Below, piece by piece: positions 35,311-47,757 of a stretch of DNA of 50,740 bases. Origin of the DNA: Spirogloea muscicola. Lineage: Eukaryota > Streptophyta > Zygnematophyceae > Spirogloeales > Spirogloeaceae. Under the pieces are notes generated by a model. The model saw only the letters and a program-made list of their open reading frames with translations. It ran no database searches and was not told the DNA's origin. Position numbers and translations under genes: made by a program. The first letter of the stretch is position 1, and the number at the start of each line of letters is the position of its first letter. The DNA lies in assembly GCA_009602725.1 (NCBI GenBank), contig WELB01000001.1, forward strand, positions 1,476,997 through 1,527,736, in the 5' to 3' direction.

Positions 35311-35581
35311 CGGCGACGCGCGAGAAGCGGTGGGAGCGTCGGACGTGCTCCACGAACGTGCGCTCGAACTCCTCGGTGTACCCGTCGACGACGCGCTCCG
35401 GCGCCTGGCCGAACACCTGCATCTGCCGCTGGTGGCCCTCGGACATGCAGTGGCACTTGAACCCGTTCTCATCGCGGCACTGCTTCTGGCACATCTGGCA
35501 GTACCACCGCAGCTTCTGCAGCCCCTTGGTCTTGATGCGGTTCGCAATCGCCTTGGGTGTCAGGAACTCGTTCTTGCCCAT
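35311..35581 (-). CDS. KIN17: KIN17 first exon only (zinc-finger DNA/RNA-binding protein)
   Basis: KIN17 is a conserved nuclear protein of spliceosomes and DNA repair or replication. Visible are 90 residues from ATG at 35,581 to a GTGAGC donor after 35,311. They begin MGKNEFLTPKAIANRIKTKG, followed by the CX2C...HX5H finger in WYCQMCQKQC and FKCHCMSEGH. The segment EEFERTFVEHVRR begins the winged-helix domain, which in relatives continues for a further 40 or more residues before KOW domains. The next 180 bp are intron, then N at 35,130, then SnRK1. No other KIN17 exon is found in the window. A CGG run sits immediately upstream of the ATG. Confidence 0.85.
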
Positions 35582-35921
35582 GGCGCCGCCGCCGCCGCCG
35601 CTGCCGCCGCCGCCGCCGCAGCGGGCGGGCGCGGCGCCGAGCGTGGAGAAAAAGCGAACAGGGGGTGTAGGGGATGAGGGAGGCCCGGGCCACCTCCGCC
35701 CTGCCCTCCCTCCCTCATCCCATACGTGGGTCCCATTCACACTTGTCTAGTCATGTGCCCCACCACCGTCTCGTGTCAGATCTTGTGTCACGGCGCTGGT
35801 GGCTGTGCATGACGAGCCCAGACGACGACTTGAAGCACACGCTGTCTTGTCTTACATTGACTCCAGCCACCACATTGCTTCCTTCTTGATGTCACCTTAG
35901 GCACCTTGATTTCGTTTTCCG
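35582..35921. promoter_or_regulatory. KIN17 upstream region
   Basis: GCC/CGG-rich directly before the KIN17 start (35,583-35,625), then mixed sequence to repeat B. No TATA-like element is clear. It would contain the KIN17 promoter. Confidence 0.4.
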
Positions 35922-36025
35922 TATTATGTAGCCCTGTTTAGTTTGCCCTAGACTCTGCCTGAACAATGTATTGGCTTGAATTGGCCTCCAATTTACTCAT
36001 GCGCCCCGCGCGCCTTCCCTTCTTG
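35922..36025 (+). repeat. Repeat family B copy
   Basis: GTATTATGTAGC, then CTGCCTGAACAATGTATTGG, then ATGCGCCCCGCGCGCC. Nearly the same as 16,560-16,665, about 19 kb away. Confidence 0.75.
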
Positions 36026-36149
36026 AGGTCGTGTCGGTAGTAGGATGTGATGCGGGACCGACATTGTGTTTCACTACTGGGCCAACTCCCGATGCCGCCA
36101 CACGTCTACCAAAATGCTAGGTTGTCAGATTCAGTACATCGCTCATTCT

Positions 36150-36205
36150 TATTCATTCTTTTCTGGCCTGGCTTTTCATAGCCCTCGCCCCATTTCGAAG
36201 ACCTG
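36150..36205 (+). repeat. LINE-type hairpin block
   Basis: ATTCTTTTCTGGCCTGGCTT followed by TTCATAGCCCTCGCCCC is a variant of the block at 20,455-20,500 and 6,835-6,870. It sits before a minus-strand LINE end. Confidence 0.55.
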
Positions 36206-36239
36206 CTTCTTCTTGCAAAGAAGGCACCGAGTATTAGAA

Positions 36240-36440
36240 AGAAATTTAGTCCAAATGGCCAGGTACAAAGGCAAGCACATCTAAAAATCTACATAACCTA
36301 CAGCAGATTGACCCGCTCAATAACCACGGGTCAAAACATAAAGGTCACTACTCGATGCATGAATACTAGATGCCAGGAACGGAGCCCTTCTGCCACCTAC
36401 TAGAGCTCGCCCAGCTTTCTGGTGCAAGGCACTAGCCTGA
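36240..36440 (-). pseudogene. LINE 3' end
   Basis: On the minus strand about 20 codons (ending SSSDLYVLTRGY) stop at 36,317-36,319. The 3' UTR follows to the tail at 36,258-36,275 (rc of AGGTACAAAGGCAAGCACAT). This 3' UTR is the closest relative of the one at 411-480, inverted 36 kb away. Confidence 0.7.
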
Positions 36441-37548
36441 AAATGCTCGCGGTGCTGATTTCGCCTTGTGGCCTTTTCTCGTCAGATGTACCTTCATCTC
36501 ATAGGCTGCAAGCATCTGGATGCTTGCGGCCAAATCCTTGCCGACACTGACGAGGCTTTTCTGGCGGGACGTGAGTGCGTAACGCAACCGGGTTTACCTT
36601 GCTGCATAGAGAAACTGCTGCTGCTTACTGTACTTACAAATGAGAGTGATCTACTCAATAAGCATTGAGTATTTTATTTGGTGACATGAGCTTTGACACG
36701 TCCATCCGAATGAATGACCTAGCCTGTGGACTTCCTTGTCAGCCAGGAGGCAAGTATCTGCCACGTGTTCCCACTTGGTCCAGAAACGACCTACGATTGC
36801 CAATTGCTCGATTACTTTCTGATTAAATGAGCAGAAGTATCGAAGCAGTGGTCATGGGGTTTCCCGCCTTCGGCCAAAAAGTCGGTGATTGAATGTACAG
36901 TGCAGCATGACCGCCTCCTAAAGTGGCCCTTTCTCCTTAAGACAAAGCGGAAGCAGGCCTCCAGGCATCCTCTACTTCAAAGCTTTGTTCCTATGTTTCA
37001 GCACTGATCCTGGCTCTTAGAACCTGGTAGTGGTCAGCTTCAAAACATTGGCCCAACTTTAGGCTGCCTCTTTTCCTTGGTCATCCATCGACCTTTGTCA
37101 ATTCTCTGATCTTGGACCCAGAAAGCCCCACTGCGATGGTATTAATGCATACTTGAAATTTGCCATGCTGCCTGCTCTCCTAAACTCGCTCGTTCATCTA
37201 TGTTGGCTGCGTCAATTCCAGCTCCAAGTTGAGAAGAGCTTGCTCGGATGATGTCCACTGACACAGATGTAAGGCAAGGAGAGAAGAGAGCAGTACCAGG
37301 AGTCACAGAGCCAGCCTCAAAGGAAGCAGGAAGCACGTCTTCTATAAGGTCTTGGCTGCTCCCACTTTTCTGCCATCAGCACAAAACCTGGAAGTAGCTG
37401 AGCTGAACACCAAAGCCTTTCCTCTCCTGGGTAAGGGTGCAAAGCCAACCATCACGCTCCTTGGCTGATATCCTTGAGCTCATTGTCCAGGGCCTTTGCT
37501 AGCCATTGCAGCTGCCTGCTCAAAGCTGACATTTATGGGACGCCCTTG
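36441..37548. other. Intergenic stretch without recognised gene
   Basis: Moderate GC, only short frames, no repeats shared with the rest of the window that I could see, and no RNA gene. It separates the LINE end from the BRF1 3' end. Confidence 0.45.
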
Positions 37549-37610
37549 AAAAATGGCACTTTGTGCCCGTTTATGCTATATTGGACTCCCATAATGAGAG
37601 TGCCATTTTT
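37549..37610. repeat. 12-bp perfect inverted repeat downstream of BRF1
   Basis: Arms AAAAATGGCACT (37,549-37,560) and AGTGCCATTTTT (37,599-37,610) enclose 38 bases. It lies 66 bp beyond the BRF1 stop. It resembles the ends of a small MITE or a 3'-end hairpin; neither is shown. Confidence 0.7.
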
Positions 37611-37675
37611 GGTGCTCACAGACAAAGTAAGACATCGATACACGTTACACCAAAGGTTGTGCACATACACGCCAG

Positions 37676-40600
37676 CTAGTACATCTTGTATTCATCTTCA
37701 GGGTCCATCTCGACTTCCATGACCTCCCGGATATCGCTATGTAACCCCACTGATTCCTCAGCCGCTCTCCTCTCCTCCGCCTCTTTCACTCGCTTTTGCA
37801 GTTTCTGCTGGCTAAATGGCGGTGACTGCATCTCCATCTGGCCAGTTGGACGCCAGTCTCTGGCTTGATCTCCTTGCAGTCCCAAAACTTCCCCTTGCCT
37901 GGCTGATCCACATGCCTCCCGATTCTTTCGATGTTTAGAGAGTTGTGAATGATGTTGGCCTGATGCTGGTGCCAAATCATCTCCAATTTCCACTTCGTCA
38001 ACAGCTCTGCACAGGCCAGAGGATCTTACAAGTCAATATTTGCCCAGGTCTTGTCAGGACACTGCGGACAAAGAGAAGAAGGTCAGCATCATGCTGCACA
38101 TAAGCACAAGCTCAACACCTAAACACCGCTGTCGCTGTGAGTTCGAGCAAAAGGGGACCTTTCTGTTTTATCAATGTGCATTCTGGCGCCAACTTGTTGC
38201 GTAGCCCGCTTTCTTCGCCCTCGGTCCCCTTGCATGCCAATGGCAGTGCCTGTTGCCTTTGCCCCTTGACCTTCTGCTGTGCTTGTTGCTCTTGGCTTTT
38301 GGTGGGATGATTGGGACCTTGCAAGGGCATCAGACGTGGCACCTTCACCAACAAACTCCTCCTGCCCAGGCCCTGTGACAACAGGCAAGCCTTGACAGAA
38401 TGACCTTACAGAAGGAGCGCAGGCAATAGCAATAACGATAAGCCTACTCACTCTTCGGGTACAGCATATCTAGGACTACTCATTTGGACACTATCAAGCT
38501 ACATATTAAGCTGGGTTAATTTTAAGGTGGGCAACGTCAGAATAGGTGCTCAAGCATTCTTCCAATCTGCTCTGGACGAACCACGTTATTTTCTAGTTAG
38601 TACAAGCTCAATTCTACCTGATGGGTGCGCTGCTGTTTTGGGGCTGCCAATGTCATTGTTGAAGAGCTGGGCCAGAGCACTGTAGTTGACTTTCGAGCTG
38701 AGTTTCTGCAGGTGAGAACAATGGCAGCCAACAACGTGCGCCTCAGGACCAGAATGGCTTCATTGGGTTTCATACCGAAGAACCTCAAATCATCACCAGC
38801 ACTGTAAAGCATGCTACACAGAATCAGTCAGACAGGGGGCCCCCGAGGGCCCCAAAGCAGCACATCCCCAAGCAGCTCGTGGCATGTGCCCTGACCCTGC
38901 TTGCAAGCATCTGCTGCGTGGCCTCTGCAGCTGTCTCTGCTGGCTGACGCTTGATGGTGCCTGCCTCTTCAGCTCTCTTTTGCTTTCGTTCCTACACACG
39001 CAGGCTAAAGTGTCATCAGCCACCACTTAATGTACTGACTCCAGAAAGTGGGAAAAATCTTGAACAAGATTTATGCAAGCAGCACTTCTAATCACCAACG
39101 TGGGCATGAAGAGATAGGGCAAAGGATCATAATCAGATCACCCTTTTCATCATGGCCACTGCAGCAGCTGCAGCTGCTGCAAGCTCAGAAGCACCCGCGT
39201 TATTTTGCGCGGCAGCAGCCACAGCAGCAGCATGCGCTGCCTCCCCTGCAGCTATGGCAGCCTCCTTCGCCTCCTTCTGCTGGAGATACTCTTTATTCAT
39301 CTCTGTCCAGACAATGGTCTTCAAGCGTACCTCCTCCTCCTGCAGCAGATAACCAGTCACCTACAGACAACAAAGTTGATCATCAGCGACTAGGCCTTGC
39401 AAAAGAGATGTTTACCTGGACAAGCCATCTCATAGCTGAGAAGAAGGATCGGCGGCGACAATACTTACTTCGTCATCATCAATGTCGGAGAGCGTCTCCT
39501 CTTTGTCAGCAGTGGCCTCATAAACGTTCTCTTCGTCATCTTCCCCTCCTCGTACTTCAGGGCCAGATGACGCTTTCAAAGTTGCAAGATCAGCATCCTC
39601 AGCATCGCCAACGTCGCTTTTCGTGTCAACAGCCTGTGCACTCTCCAACTCCCTAGCCTTGCTCTCGATCCTCCCCGCAGCAGGGTTGGCAACAGCAGAT
39701 GTACACTCCGTGTGCGCCAGCTCAGAGGCATTATCTGAGACAACCCGCGGGGGACACAATGCTTCTGATAACCCAAGGCCCTCAAGTCGCGTGCTTGAGC
39801 CTCTGAGTCGAGTGTTGCTTGCAGCCAGAGCGTCACAAGGGCTGGCAGCAAAATCTGGTGGCGGAGTTGAAAGCAGACTGCATGCTCTGAGTGGTGGCAA
39901 AGATCTGGAGAATGCCGAGGAAGGCAGTGCTGTAGCTGCCAACTGGGAGAGGTCTTCCCGTCCAAGCGCAGCTTCCAAGTCCTGCAACTCGCCAGGACCA
40001 TGTAATAGTTGTATGAGACGTATGAACGTGATGCCAACATCAATCATCATGATCAAGCTTAAGTACGAGCTTGAAACTAGGAAAACCTGACTGGCCAGCG
40101 GTAGCCACTTCAAGTTGGTTTATTTGACATCTTTGGCCTTCATGGTTGGGGAAGTCCACTTCATTCAAGAAGAGCAGTGAACATCACTATCATCGACACA
40201 ACTTCGCCATTGAAACCCTCAATCCATTAGATGCCAGAGTCTGGAACTGCATACCAACTGCGCACCTGAGTGAAACAGTTGTGCGTGGATCAGATAGTGT
40301 ACCTTTTCCAAGTTCTCCTGCCGCTTGGTTGTCAATCTTTGGCCTGCAGTCCCCTTTGACTCTCCTTTACCTCTTTGCTGTCCTCGAATGGTTCTGCCCT
40401 CACCTGATTCACCTCCTAGAGTCTCCAATGACCCTTCACGCTCACCAGCTCTAGCCTCTGCTCTCAGCAATTCCTCCTCATAACTACCATCTTCAGCAGG
40501 AATGCACCTGTTCGGAAGAATCTCGATGACTTCCACTGCCAGGGTCTGCTCTCTGAATCGGGAAAGCAGTGGTCGAGATGTAGTGATTCACAATCATGCC

Positions 40601-43526
40601 ATGCTTACAGAAAAACATCTGAAGAACATTTGCCAGGAGACAGACAGCAAGCCTTCTAGCTTACCCTTGACTCAGCTGCTTCTGGACGAGCCGGAGCTTT
40701 TCAGCCCTTTGGAACGATGGTGGAGCTGACCCGCCACCGACGCCCCCACTCACTGACACAAACTGCGCAGCAGAGCACACTCCAACATTTGCATTGTGGA
40801 ACATGCATGGTCAGTGAGCATGCAAATGACAATTGCAACCGTCTCTGGCCAACAGTTGGCTATGCAATAATGCTGTCTACTTATAACCGTCTCAATTTCC
40901 AACAGAGCAAGTTGCGACCATGGCACAAGTCAATAAACAGCACATGGCACAGTCCACCGTCATGGAGAAATTGGGCAAAGCGCTTCATCATATTCAAGCA
41001 GCAACTAACCTCGTCATAGCAAGCACGGCAGAGGCCGTGCGCATGGTGGAAGGCCCCAGTGGTCCTGTGCTCACACAGGACCTTGTTCAAGCTAGACGCG
41101 GCTAAAACTAGTGCTTGCCCATTCTCATGATGAGCAGGAAGACACTGCATGGCTCGCTGCTGACATTCATATTCTTTGGCCTTCTTGTCAAATTCCTCAG
41201 CAGTTAGGCTGCCAGACTCAGTGCTCTCAAATTCGGTCAACCGCTTCTTCAGAGTTGCCTCACAAACGTGCACCACACTGACCTGCACATGCAATAAATG
41301 CACTGCTTAGGTGGCCATCGGCAGACCTGTTAACATAGTATGAACGAGCACAACACAAGATGCATATCTGCATCTTGTGGAGATGCTAGACAAGCTCAGC
41401 AGCATGACTGGGTCCATACCACGTCGCGTTTAGATCGCTCAAAGCCATGGACATGGGAGGATATGAACAGGGCAGCACCACAGACACCACTTGGTCGTCG
41501 GCCCGTCTGCATCCAGTCCCGCTTCATGCTGGCCATCAGCCGAAGAGCGGTATTTGCGACACTGTGCATCTTAGACCCAAATTCAAGCCCTGCATTTACA
41601 GACCAAGACAACCAACACCCTTCCCGCTTGTAAGAACTCAGATGATAGGCTAAGGCAGAGGTACCTTTTGAGCATGCACAAGAAGGGCCCTCAAGAAGGT
41701 AGACGGACATAGGTGAGTAGTAGGAGTAAGGAATATTGATTATAAAGGAGGAGGTCAAGGTGCCTGAACCTACTGTCAGCAAATCTGTGGATGAAGAGTG
41801 ACGGGTCGATTGGGCGCTGCATTATGGGATGCTGCTCCAAGCGGAGCAGACGGCAGAGCTGCAGGAAAACTGCCCCAAGCACGTAGACATTTGTCTGGAG
41901 CGTGTCCGAGAAGTCAATCAGCATGTAGGGCTTGCTCTCCTGCCTGCGCCAGCATGCCGCACAGGGGCTTCTCAGTGTATGGCAATGGATGGCAATGGCG
42001 ATGATAGTGTTCCACCCCTTTGTAGAGCTGATACTTCAATGAAGCCTTCAAGTAAGCCTCTTGACTTGCACCTTGCCCTTTTCGAGTCCTTCTTTATACA
42101 CTAGTCATGCTGCTGCTTGGCTGTAGCAATGTCATGCAGTTAAAAGAAATTGTCACTGCAGGCTGTTTGAGGTGTCTGGATGATGAGTCACCTGCAGACA
42201 ATGTAAAGGCAGGCGCCAGCGACATGCTGCGTTCGGCGACCCCTTGTGAAATTGCGCTGCACAGCAAGCTGAACGGGCCCAATGGCGCGAGTACTGATCA
42301 GTCAACTGGGGCTGGTAGGGTTTTGAGATGTAGGGCTTCGGTTTACACCGTTAAACAATTTAGGATTCAAGCTGGGGCGCCCCAAGAAGCAGCAGGTACT
42401 GCAGGTTGTCCACAAATCCACCTAGCCCTTTGCTCCACCAATCATGGTGCATGTTGTAAATGCAGCCAATGACCTAGGCTCCAACCCTGGAGACGCATTC
42501 CAGAACTCTCCAGACCTTCCAAAGCCCAGGCCTTCACCAGTTCGCCAATTATCACAAGTTCTACAAAGACTTGGAATATTGAGACGTGCACCTTGTAGAG
42601 CCTGTGGGCAGCATTGACCATCTCATCCTTGGGCCGAATCTTGAGACGTTCCGTTATCTCCACAATCTCATGCTTGCCCTTGCTGACCGTCTTCTCGTGC
42701 GAGTCAGCCTGGTAGCCAAACACGCGGCCCCGTGCGCCCCCCAGCCGACCGAAGCTGCTGGGCACAACTCCGTCGGCCACAAAGTTGCCATCCACTTGAC
42801 TCTGCACATATATGAACACTCTTCAGGCAACTCATCTACAGCACAATGGAGGTATGCCCTTTTCCCTGAAGAAGGGGCGAGAGAGGATCGCATCCTTGAC
42901 GGATATTGGGTTTGCTAGGGCCTGATGTAAGGAGCTTCCCATCACATCATCTTTTCACACTGACACGAGACAAAACCCTTGCGAGTAAATCGCTTCAATT
43001 TCTTTCAACCAAGTCTGTCAAGCTGGCCAAGGGCAGTGTGCCTAGACAGACCCGGATGGCGAAGACAAGCTCAGATGATTATAGGAACAGGCGGACTGTC
43101 CTGCAGTCCTGCTTCGCCAGTCTATGTCGTCTGCCTTGGCGAGCACTCCACGGTGAAGCAACTGCAATCGACTTGGCCCAAAGCGGCGGGTAGGGACTAG
43201 CCACGAGGACGTGCTGGAGCCGTTCTGAACCAGGCGGAGCATTGGCGCAGGCTCACCGCACCACCAGCGCCCTTGCTGAAGGTCGGGTCGGTGGAGTAGA
43301 TGTTGTCGTCGAGCACGCGCCCGCAGCCCGTGCAGCACCTGGAATTCAGCAACAACCCCGTCGGGGTCGTGACGGTGTAAGTGCCTCAGTGGGGCAGCCT
43401 GCTGGCAAGGCGGACAAAGCGGCGTGGACGCCATGTGCAGCCACCCAAGGCAAGCACTCACGTGAAGCCGTTGGCCTCGTCGATCTCCGCGTCCTGGTCC
43501 TTGCCGCAGTAGCTGCACCACACCAT
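37676..43526 (-). CDS. BRF1: Transcription factor IIIB subunit BRF1
   Basis: TFIIB-related factor that, with TBP and BDP1, recruits RNA polymerase III to tRNA and 5S genes. Sixteen exons (minus): 43526-43462, 43338-43257, 42801-42592, 42268-42192, 41943-41774, 41589-41420, 41282-41165, 41101-41010, 40762-40665, 40507-40303, 39981-39469, 39360-39142, 38991-38896, 38705-38618, 38372-38159, 38006-37676; every phase closes, 915 residues. Zinc ribbon: WCSYC and CCTGCGRV. First cyclin fold: NAAHRLYK, then LAVQRNFTRGRRTQHVAGAC. Second: MKRDWMQTGRRPSGVCGAAL. A Cys cluster follows (LCEHR and LCRACYDE). The BRF1 homology block that clamps TBP is in exon 12 (LKTIVWTEMNKEYLQQKEA, about 600-673), after a long acidic region. 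A minus-strand TGTAA lies at 37,649-37,645. Confidence 0.94.
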
Positions 43527-44202
43527 GGCGGCCGGCTGCGGCGGCGGCGGCGGCGGCGGCGGCGGGCGCCGCGGGCGCCGCGGTGAGGAGGCAGCGCGAG
43601 GGCGTCAGTATTAGAGTCTGCCGTCGGTAGGGCTGAAGGGGCTGGCGCTCAAGCGCCTCGGCCAGACGCAACCGGGGCCGGCTCGGACGGCCGCCAGAGC
43701 GGGGCGGCCGGTTGGAACCTGGTTGACTCTGGCACCGCTCAGTGACTCACAGTCACAATGTGGTATTCTGCAACCGTCGATTATTAGCAGCAGTTGTGCG
43801 GGAACACAGGCCCCCCATCTAGCCCGCCACCGGCCCCTCTCGTCGGACACACTAAGCTCTTTCGTGAGTTCGGGTTTACGCGTTTTGGGCTGACTGCCGC
43901 TTTTGATTTGACCACCCAAGCGGCCAGCTGCCCGAGCCGCCCGGCCTGCCAGCCCCCAGCGCTGGCGATCTGCCGGCCCGCCGACCCCCCCGCTCCACCT
44001 AGCCACCGCCGCCGCCGCCCCCGCAGCCGCCGCCGCCGGCGTTGGCTCTGACACCTCGCGCAGACGGCAGCGCCTTCCTGCCCGCGGCGCGACTTTCGCC
44101 AGAGCCGGCGTCCGTGGCTAGTCGACGGCTGATCTGGCCATCCGCTGTCTAGGGCTTGCGGACTAGCTTGGCCCATCGATACAAAGGGCCTGGTACTCGT
44201 GG
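43527..44202. promoter_or_regulatory. Divergent promoter of BRF1 and TMEM214
   Basis: 676 bp between the two start codons. A CGG run (43,538-43,565) abuts the BRF1 ATG, and GCC-rich clusters lie at 44,005-44,040, about 165 bp before the TMEM214 ATG. No TATA box is apparent. Frames here are GC-rich shadows. Confidence 0.55.
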
Positions 44203-47200
44203 ATGGAGCCGCAGGAGTCCGTCGCCACGGCCGCCGAGGACGACGCGCCAGCCGCCGCCGCCGACAGCAGCTGGCAGGAGGTGACCAATGTCAAGCGTGT
44301 GAGGCGGCAGGAGAGCCGCCAGCGGCGGCCAGCGGCGGCTGCAGGAGGCGCTGCCGCGCAGCCGCTAGTGGCGGCTGCCGCCTCCAGAGGCGCGCGCGAG
44401 CCGGAGTTGTCCATCTTCTCGGCGCTCGAGAGCGAGGGCGACGAGCGGCAGGCCAGGTACAAGGCAAGGGAAGCGGCGGCCGCTGCTGCTGCTGCTGCCA
44501 ATGGGGAGTATCAGCGCGATGGCTTCGACGACGACGAGGACGAGGAGGAGGCCATCGCCCGGGGCGAGGGATCAGAGCTGGAGCGGCCGGATGCAGGGAA
44601 AGCCAGGAAAGCGAGGCGGCCTAGGATCTCCGTCGCAGACTGCGCCCAGGCTATGGACACGGCGGAGCTTACCTCCTCCCTGGCTGAGTACTCAGTAAGC
44701 CTCCCTTCTGGCTCCGGAATGGGGGTCAAATACAGGTCTTAGCATTTGGTGCCTCTTCTACTCTGCACGCTTCTGAGCATTACCTTGGAAGAATCTTCTA
44801 TCCTGCAAGATTTTGTGCCTCTCTGGGAGCCACCTTCGCGTACATCAGCTTCAGCTGTGCTCCAGGGCAGAAGTGTCGTTGACCTTGACCTTGTGTTGCG
44901 TTCTCTGTGCTTCAGCGCCAGTACAAGACGTCAGCAACAGTGCAGCTCATGCGCTGTGCAGACTACTTTGACCGAAAGTTCAGCACAATCACCCCATCAC
45001 ACTTCAGCTGGTCCAGAATATTCAAAAACCTCACAGTTGCCAAGGCTGCAGAGGTAAGCTTTAAGATGGGGCAGGCCGATTGGCAGAGTGCAATGCATGA
45101 GGCACCAATTTTCATATTCACCTTGATGCTGCTCTCCTTAATGCTTAAAGTTGAGAGACAAATACCGAAAACTACGGTCAATTTATGTGATACTCACCTC
45201 CTATGCTGCATTACCTGATTAGGTACCTCTGATACACATCCCAGAGGCTATTGTTGCTATCACATCAGATTGGTTGCTGTCACAACCTCTTCAGGAGCTT
45301 GCCAAATTCAACCTCACACTTGTCAAGGCATTGCTGGAGGATGCTGCAGCTGCAGCACCAGCTGGGAAGTCAAAGTTGGCCACAGGCCCTGCGAGAGCTA
45401 GGGTTAGTCAATTTAAGTTCATTGCTCATTGTCAATGGTCAATGGGATGTCATACCCTTGGTTTTGGAAGCAAATGCGTTACAGAAACAGATGCATCAGC
45501 AGAAAATTAGCATCATGAATGAGTATGCAAGCCTAGCACTGCTGAGTCCTGTTTTGCTGACAGGTGGGAGTTGCAGTTCTTTTGGCCATTGTCCTTCGGA
45601 AGAGGCCAGAAGTGTTGTTGCAGGAGGCTGAGCTTCTCCGCAGCAACGCCCAATTCCAGGGGCCTGAGAAGCTACCCTTCATGATCTGGGTCTACAGTCA
45701 AGTACGACATATGCATGCCCCTGGATTTGGGCCCTTGCTTCTCTGATACACGCTTCGATAGAAGCCCGGACTCTCAGGAGCTTGCAGCCTCTTGGACTGT
45801 TGCTAAGTGCATGTGAATGTTTATTGTGAATGCGGCTTGCTTTTGTTTATGCGCAACAATCAATTGTACTGCAGGCTGCACTTGGAGACTTGGTAATTGG
45901 CATGATGCTTTGGATACAAAATGTTGCACCCCTGGCCTGTGGGAATGCCAGTTCACCTCTATCTCGAGACCTCGCTCTCCAGCTCCTCGAGAGGTACTTC
46001 TAACAGAGCCCGCATAGACAGACAATCTCTCTATGGAGATTGCAAGCATAAGAATCGTGCAGAGATCTTCATGCTTGCTTTGCGTTGCTTTTGTCAACTC
46101 TTTACACCGTCGGCCCTTCTTATGCGCTCCATTACTGAAGCTGGTGTCAAGTGAAGCCAGAGAGTTGAATGTGCACTCCCATGTATGTTGCAATATTGTC
46201 GAAGGCCAGTAGGTGAGAGATTCAAATACTGAGTTGCACTGTAGAGCCCCTCCTCAATCTTGTGTCGCCCTTGGCAGTGTCATATTGGAAAACACGACGA
46301 AGGCACGTGCTGTACTTTTGAAAGGTGCTTCCAGAAAGGGCGAGAGAGTGGTGCCTCCAGCAGCTCTGAATGTTGTCATGCGTGCCAGCTTCCCTAGCCC
46401 ATCAGCAAAGACAAAGGTGCGATCCATGTTGAAGCATACAGGGTTATGCAGGCTGTGCTGAATTCACAAACTAGTGACTGCTGTGATGGGTGACCACAAG
46501 TGTCCATCTTCATTTTGAACTGCAAGAGAAGAAGGTTGGCAAGCGTGTCCAGCAGGCTCTTGGCTCATCTAATGCAGAAGTTTGGTACTGGTGTGCCAGG
46601 CCTCAGACCGTTTTCAGTCAATCTATCCTCTTGTGCGGGAGATTGCTCTGGCAGGCGGCATGACGAGCAGAGCTACGAAGCCAGTTGCCCTACAGCTTTT
46701 CCCACTTAGTCTGGTAGCTGCTGCAGAGGGTGAGTAACATGTTGATAACTGCTACTTCCTAGCATCCCAAATGTCTTGCTGTTGTTGCTGCACATGGTAT
46801 CGAATGTGGAGTCAAGCCGCCTGGTCTTGAACAATGTTGGGTTGCCTGGACAATGACCAAGAAATTAAAAGCTCCAAAATGTTGGTCAACACTAGATGTC
46901 AGATGAAGTGTGCTGAAAGATATATCAGCTTGCTGATGGTATTACTCCAAGTCTATTGCAACTGTGATCAACTTGCTCACTGTACTTACAGGTAGTACAG
47001 GCATTGTTTTGCACGCCACTCTCTCCTGAAAGCTTCTCCTTTGCTCCTTGATGTAGAGCCAGGAGCGCTCGTCAATGAAGCCTGCAGTCTTATTGTGTGG
47101 TCGCTGGCACACAATTTCGATTGCTACAAACAGTGGGTAGGTTGTAAACCACATCTTCGAAAGTGAAAAGGCAGTTGTCTTCTGTGACAACCTTGGCATC

Positions 47201-47757
47201 TTCCTTGTCCTAGCAGTTAGCTACTTTGGCAAAATTGGCTGTCAGGAGAAGCTGACAGAAGCTGAATGGCGCCTTCCAGGAGAAACACCACCTGGAGCAC
47301 CTGAAAGCCAGCACAAGGGTGCTTAGCCACTTGGCACGAAATTGGCAGGACTGCAGAAATTCCCTCGTACCCCTGAAAGACTTGAAGCTTACCCTCTTGA
47401 CGCTGCGACGAAAGGTGGGCACCTGTTGTGGATTGACTTTGGTATGCAACAGACTGCGTGGTCAATGTGGCAGCGAATTGATCCGGACTGCTTGTGATGC
47501 AATGACAGCACGCAGAAGCACTCAAGGTGGCCAATGGGGACAAGGAGCTGGAGAAGGCACTTGCCACAGCGGATGGCTTTTGCCGGAGTCTTCTGAAGAA
47601 GTGCTCTGGCCTGCCTGCTTGCATCTCTGCCACAGCTGCGTTGGCAGCCGCGGCTGCTGTAGGAGTCGGCTGCTACATGCTCAGTCCCGATAACAATCCC
47701 TGGGGCTGGGATGGCTACATCATCCTAAGCCACACACACAAGTTGCTGCCTTTCTGA
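44203..47757 (+). CDS. TMEM214: TMEM214-like ER membrane protein
   Basis: Plant and animal TMEM214 proteins are ER-anchored; the animal one recruits procaspase-4 in ER stress, while the ancestral role is unclear. Exons: 44203-44694, 44916-45053, 45223-45402, 45564-45701, 45875-45993, 46278-46416, 46600-46729, 47057-47136, 47280-47414, 47509-47757; all phases close, 599 residues. The N-terminal third is Ala/Arg/Glu-rich and ends with an Asp/Glu run. The helical-repeat core has the family marks FMIWVYSQ, AALGDLVIGMMLW, RKGERVVPPAALNVVMR, FQSIYPLVREIALAGG and IVWSLAHNFDCYKQW. A hydrophobic segment (ACISATAALAAAAAVGVGCYML) near the C terminus is the likely membrane anchor. Exons 7-10 are small; later exons cannot be excluded. 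Confidence 0.88.

Noticed and set aside
43242-43586. Plus-strand frame over the BRF1 start
   Set aside because: Antisense of BRF1 exons 1-2, which have clear zinc-ribbon coding and splice sites.
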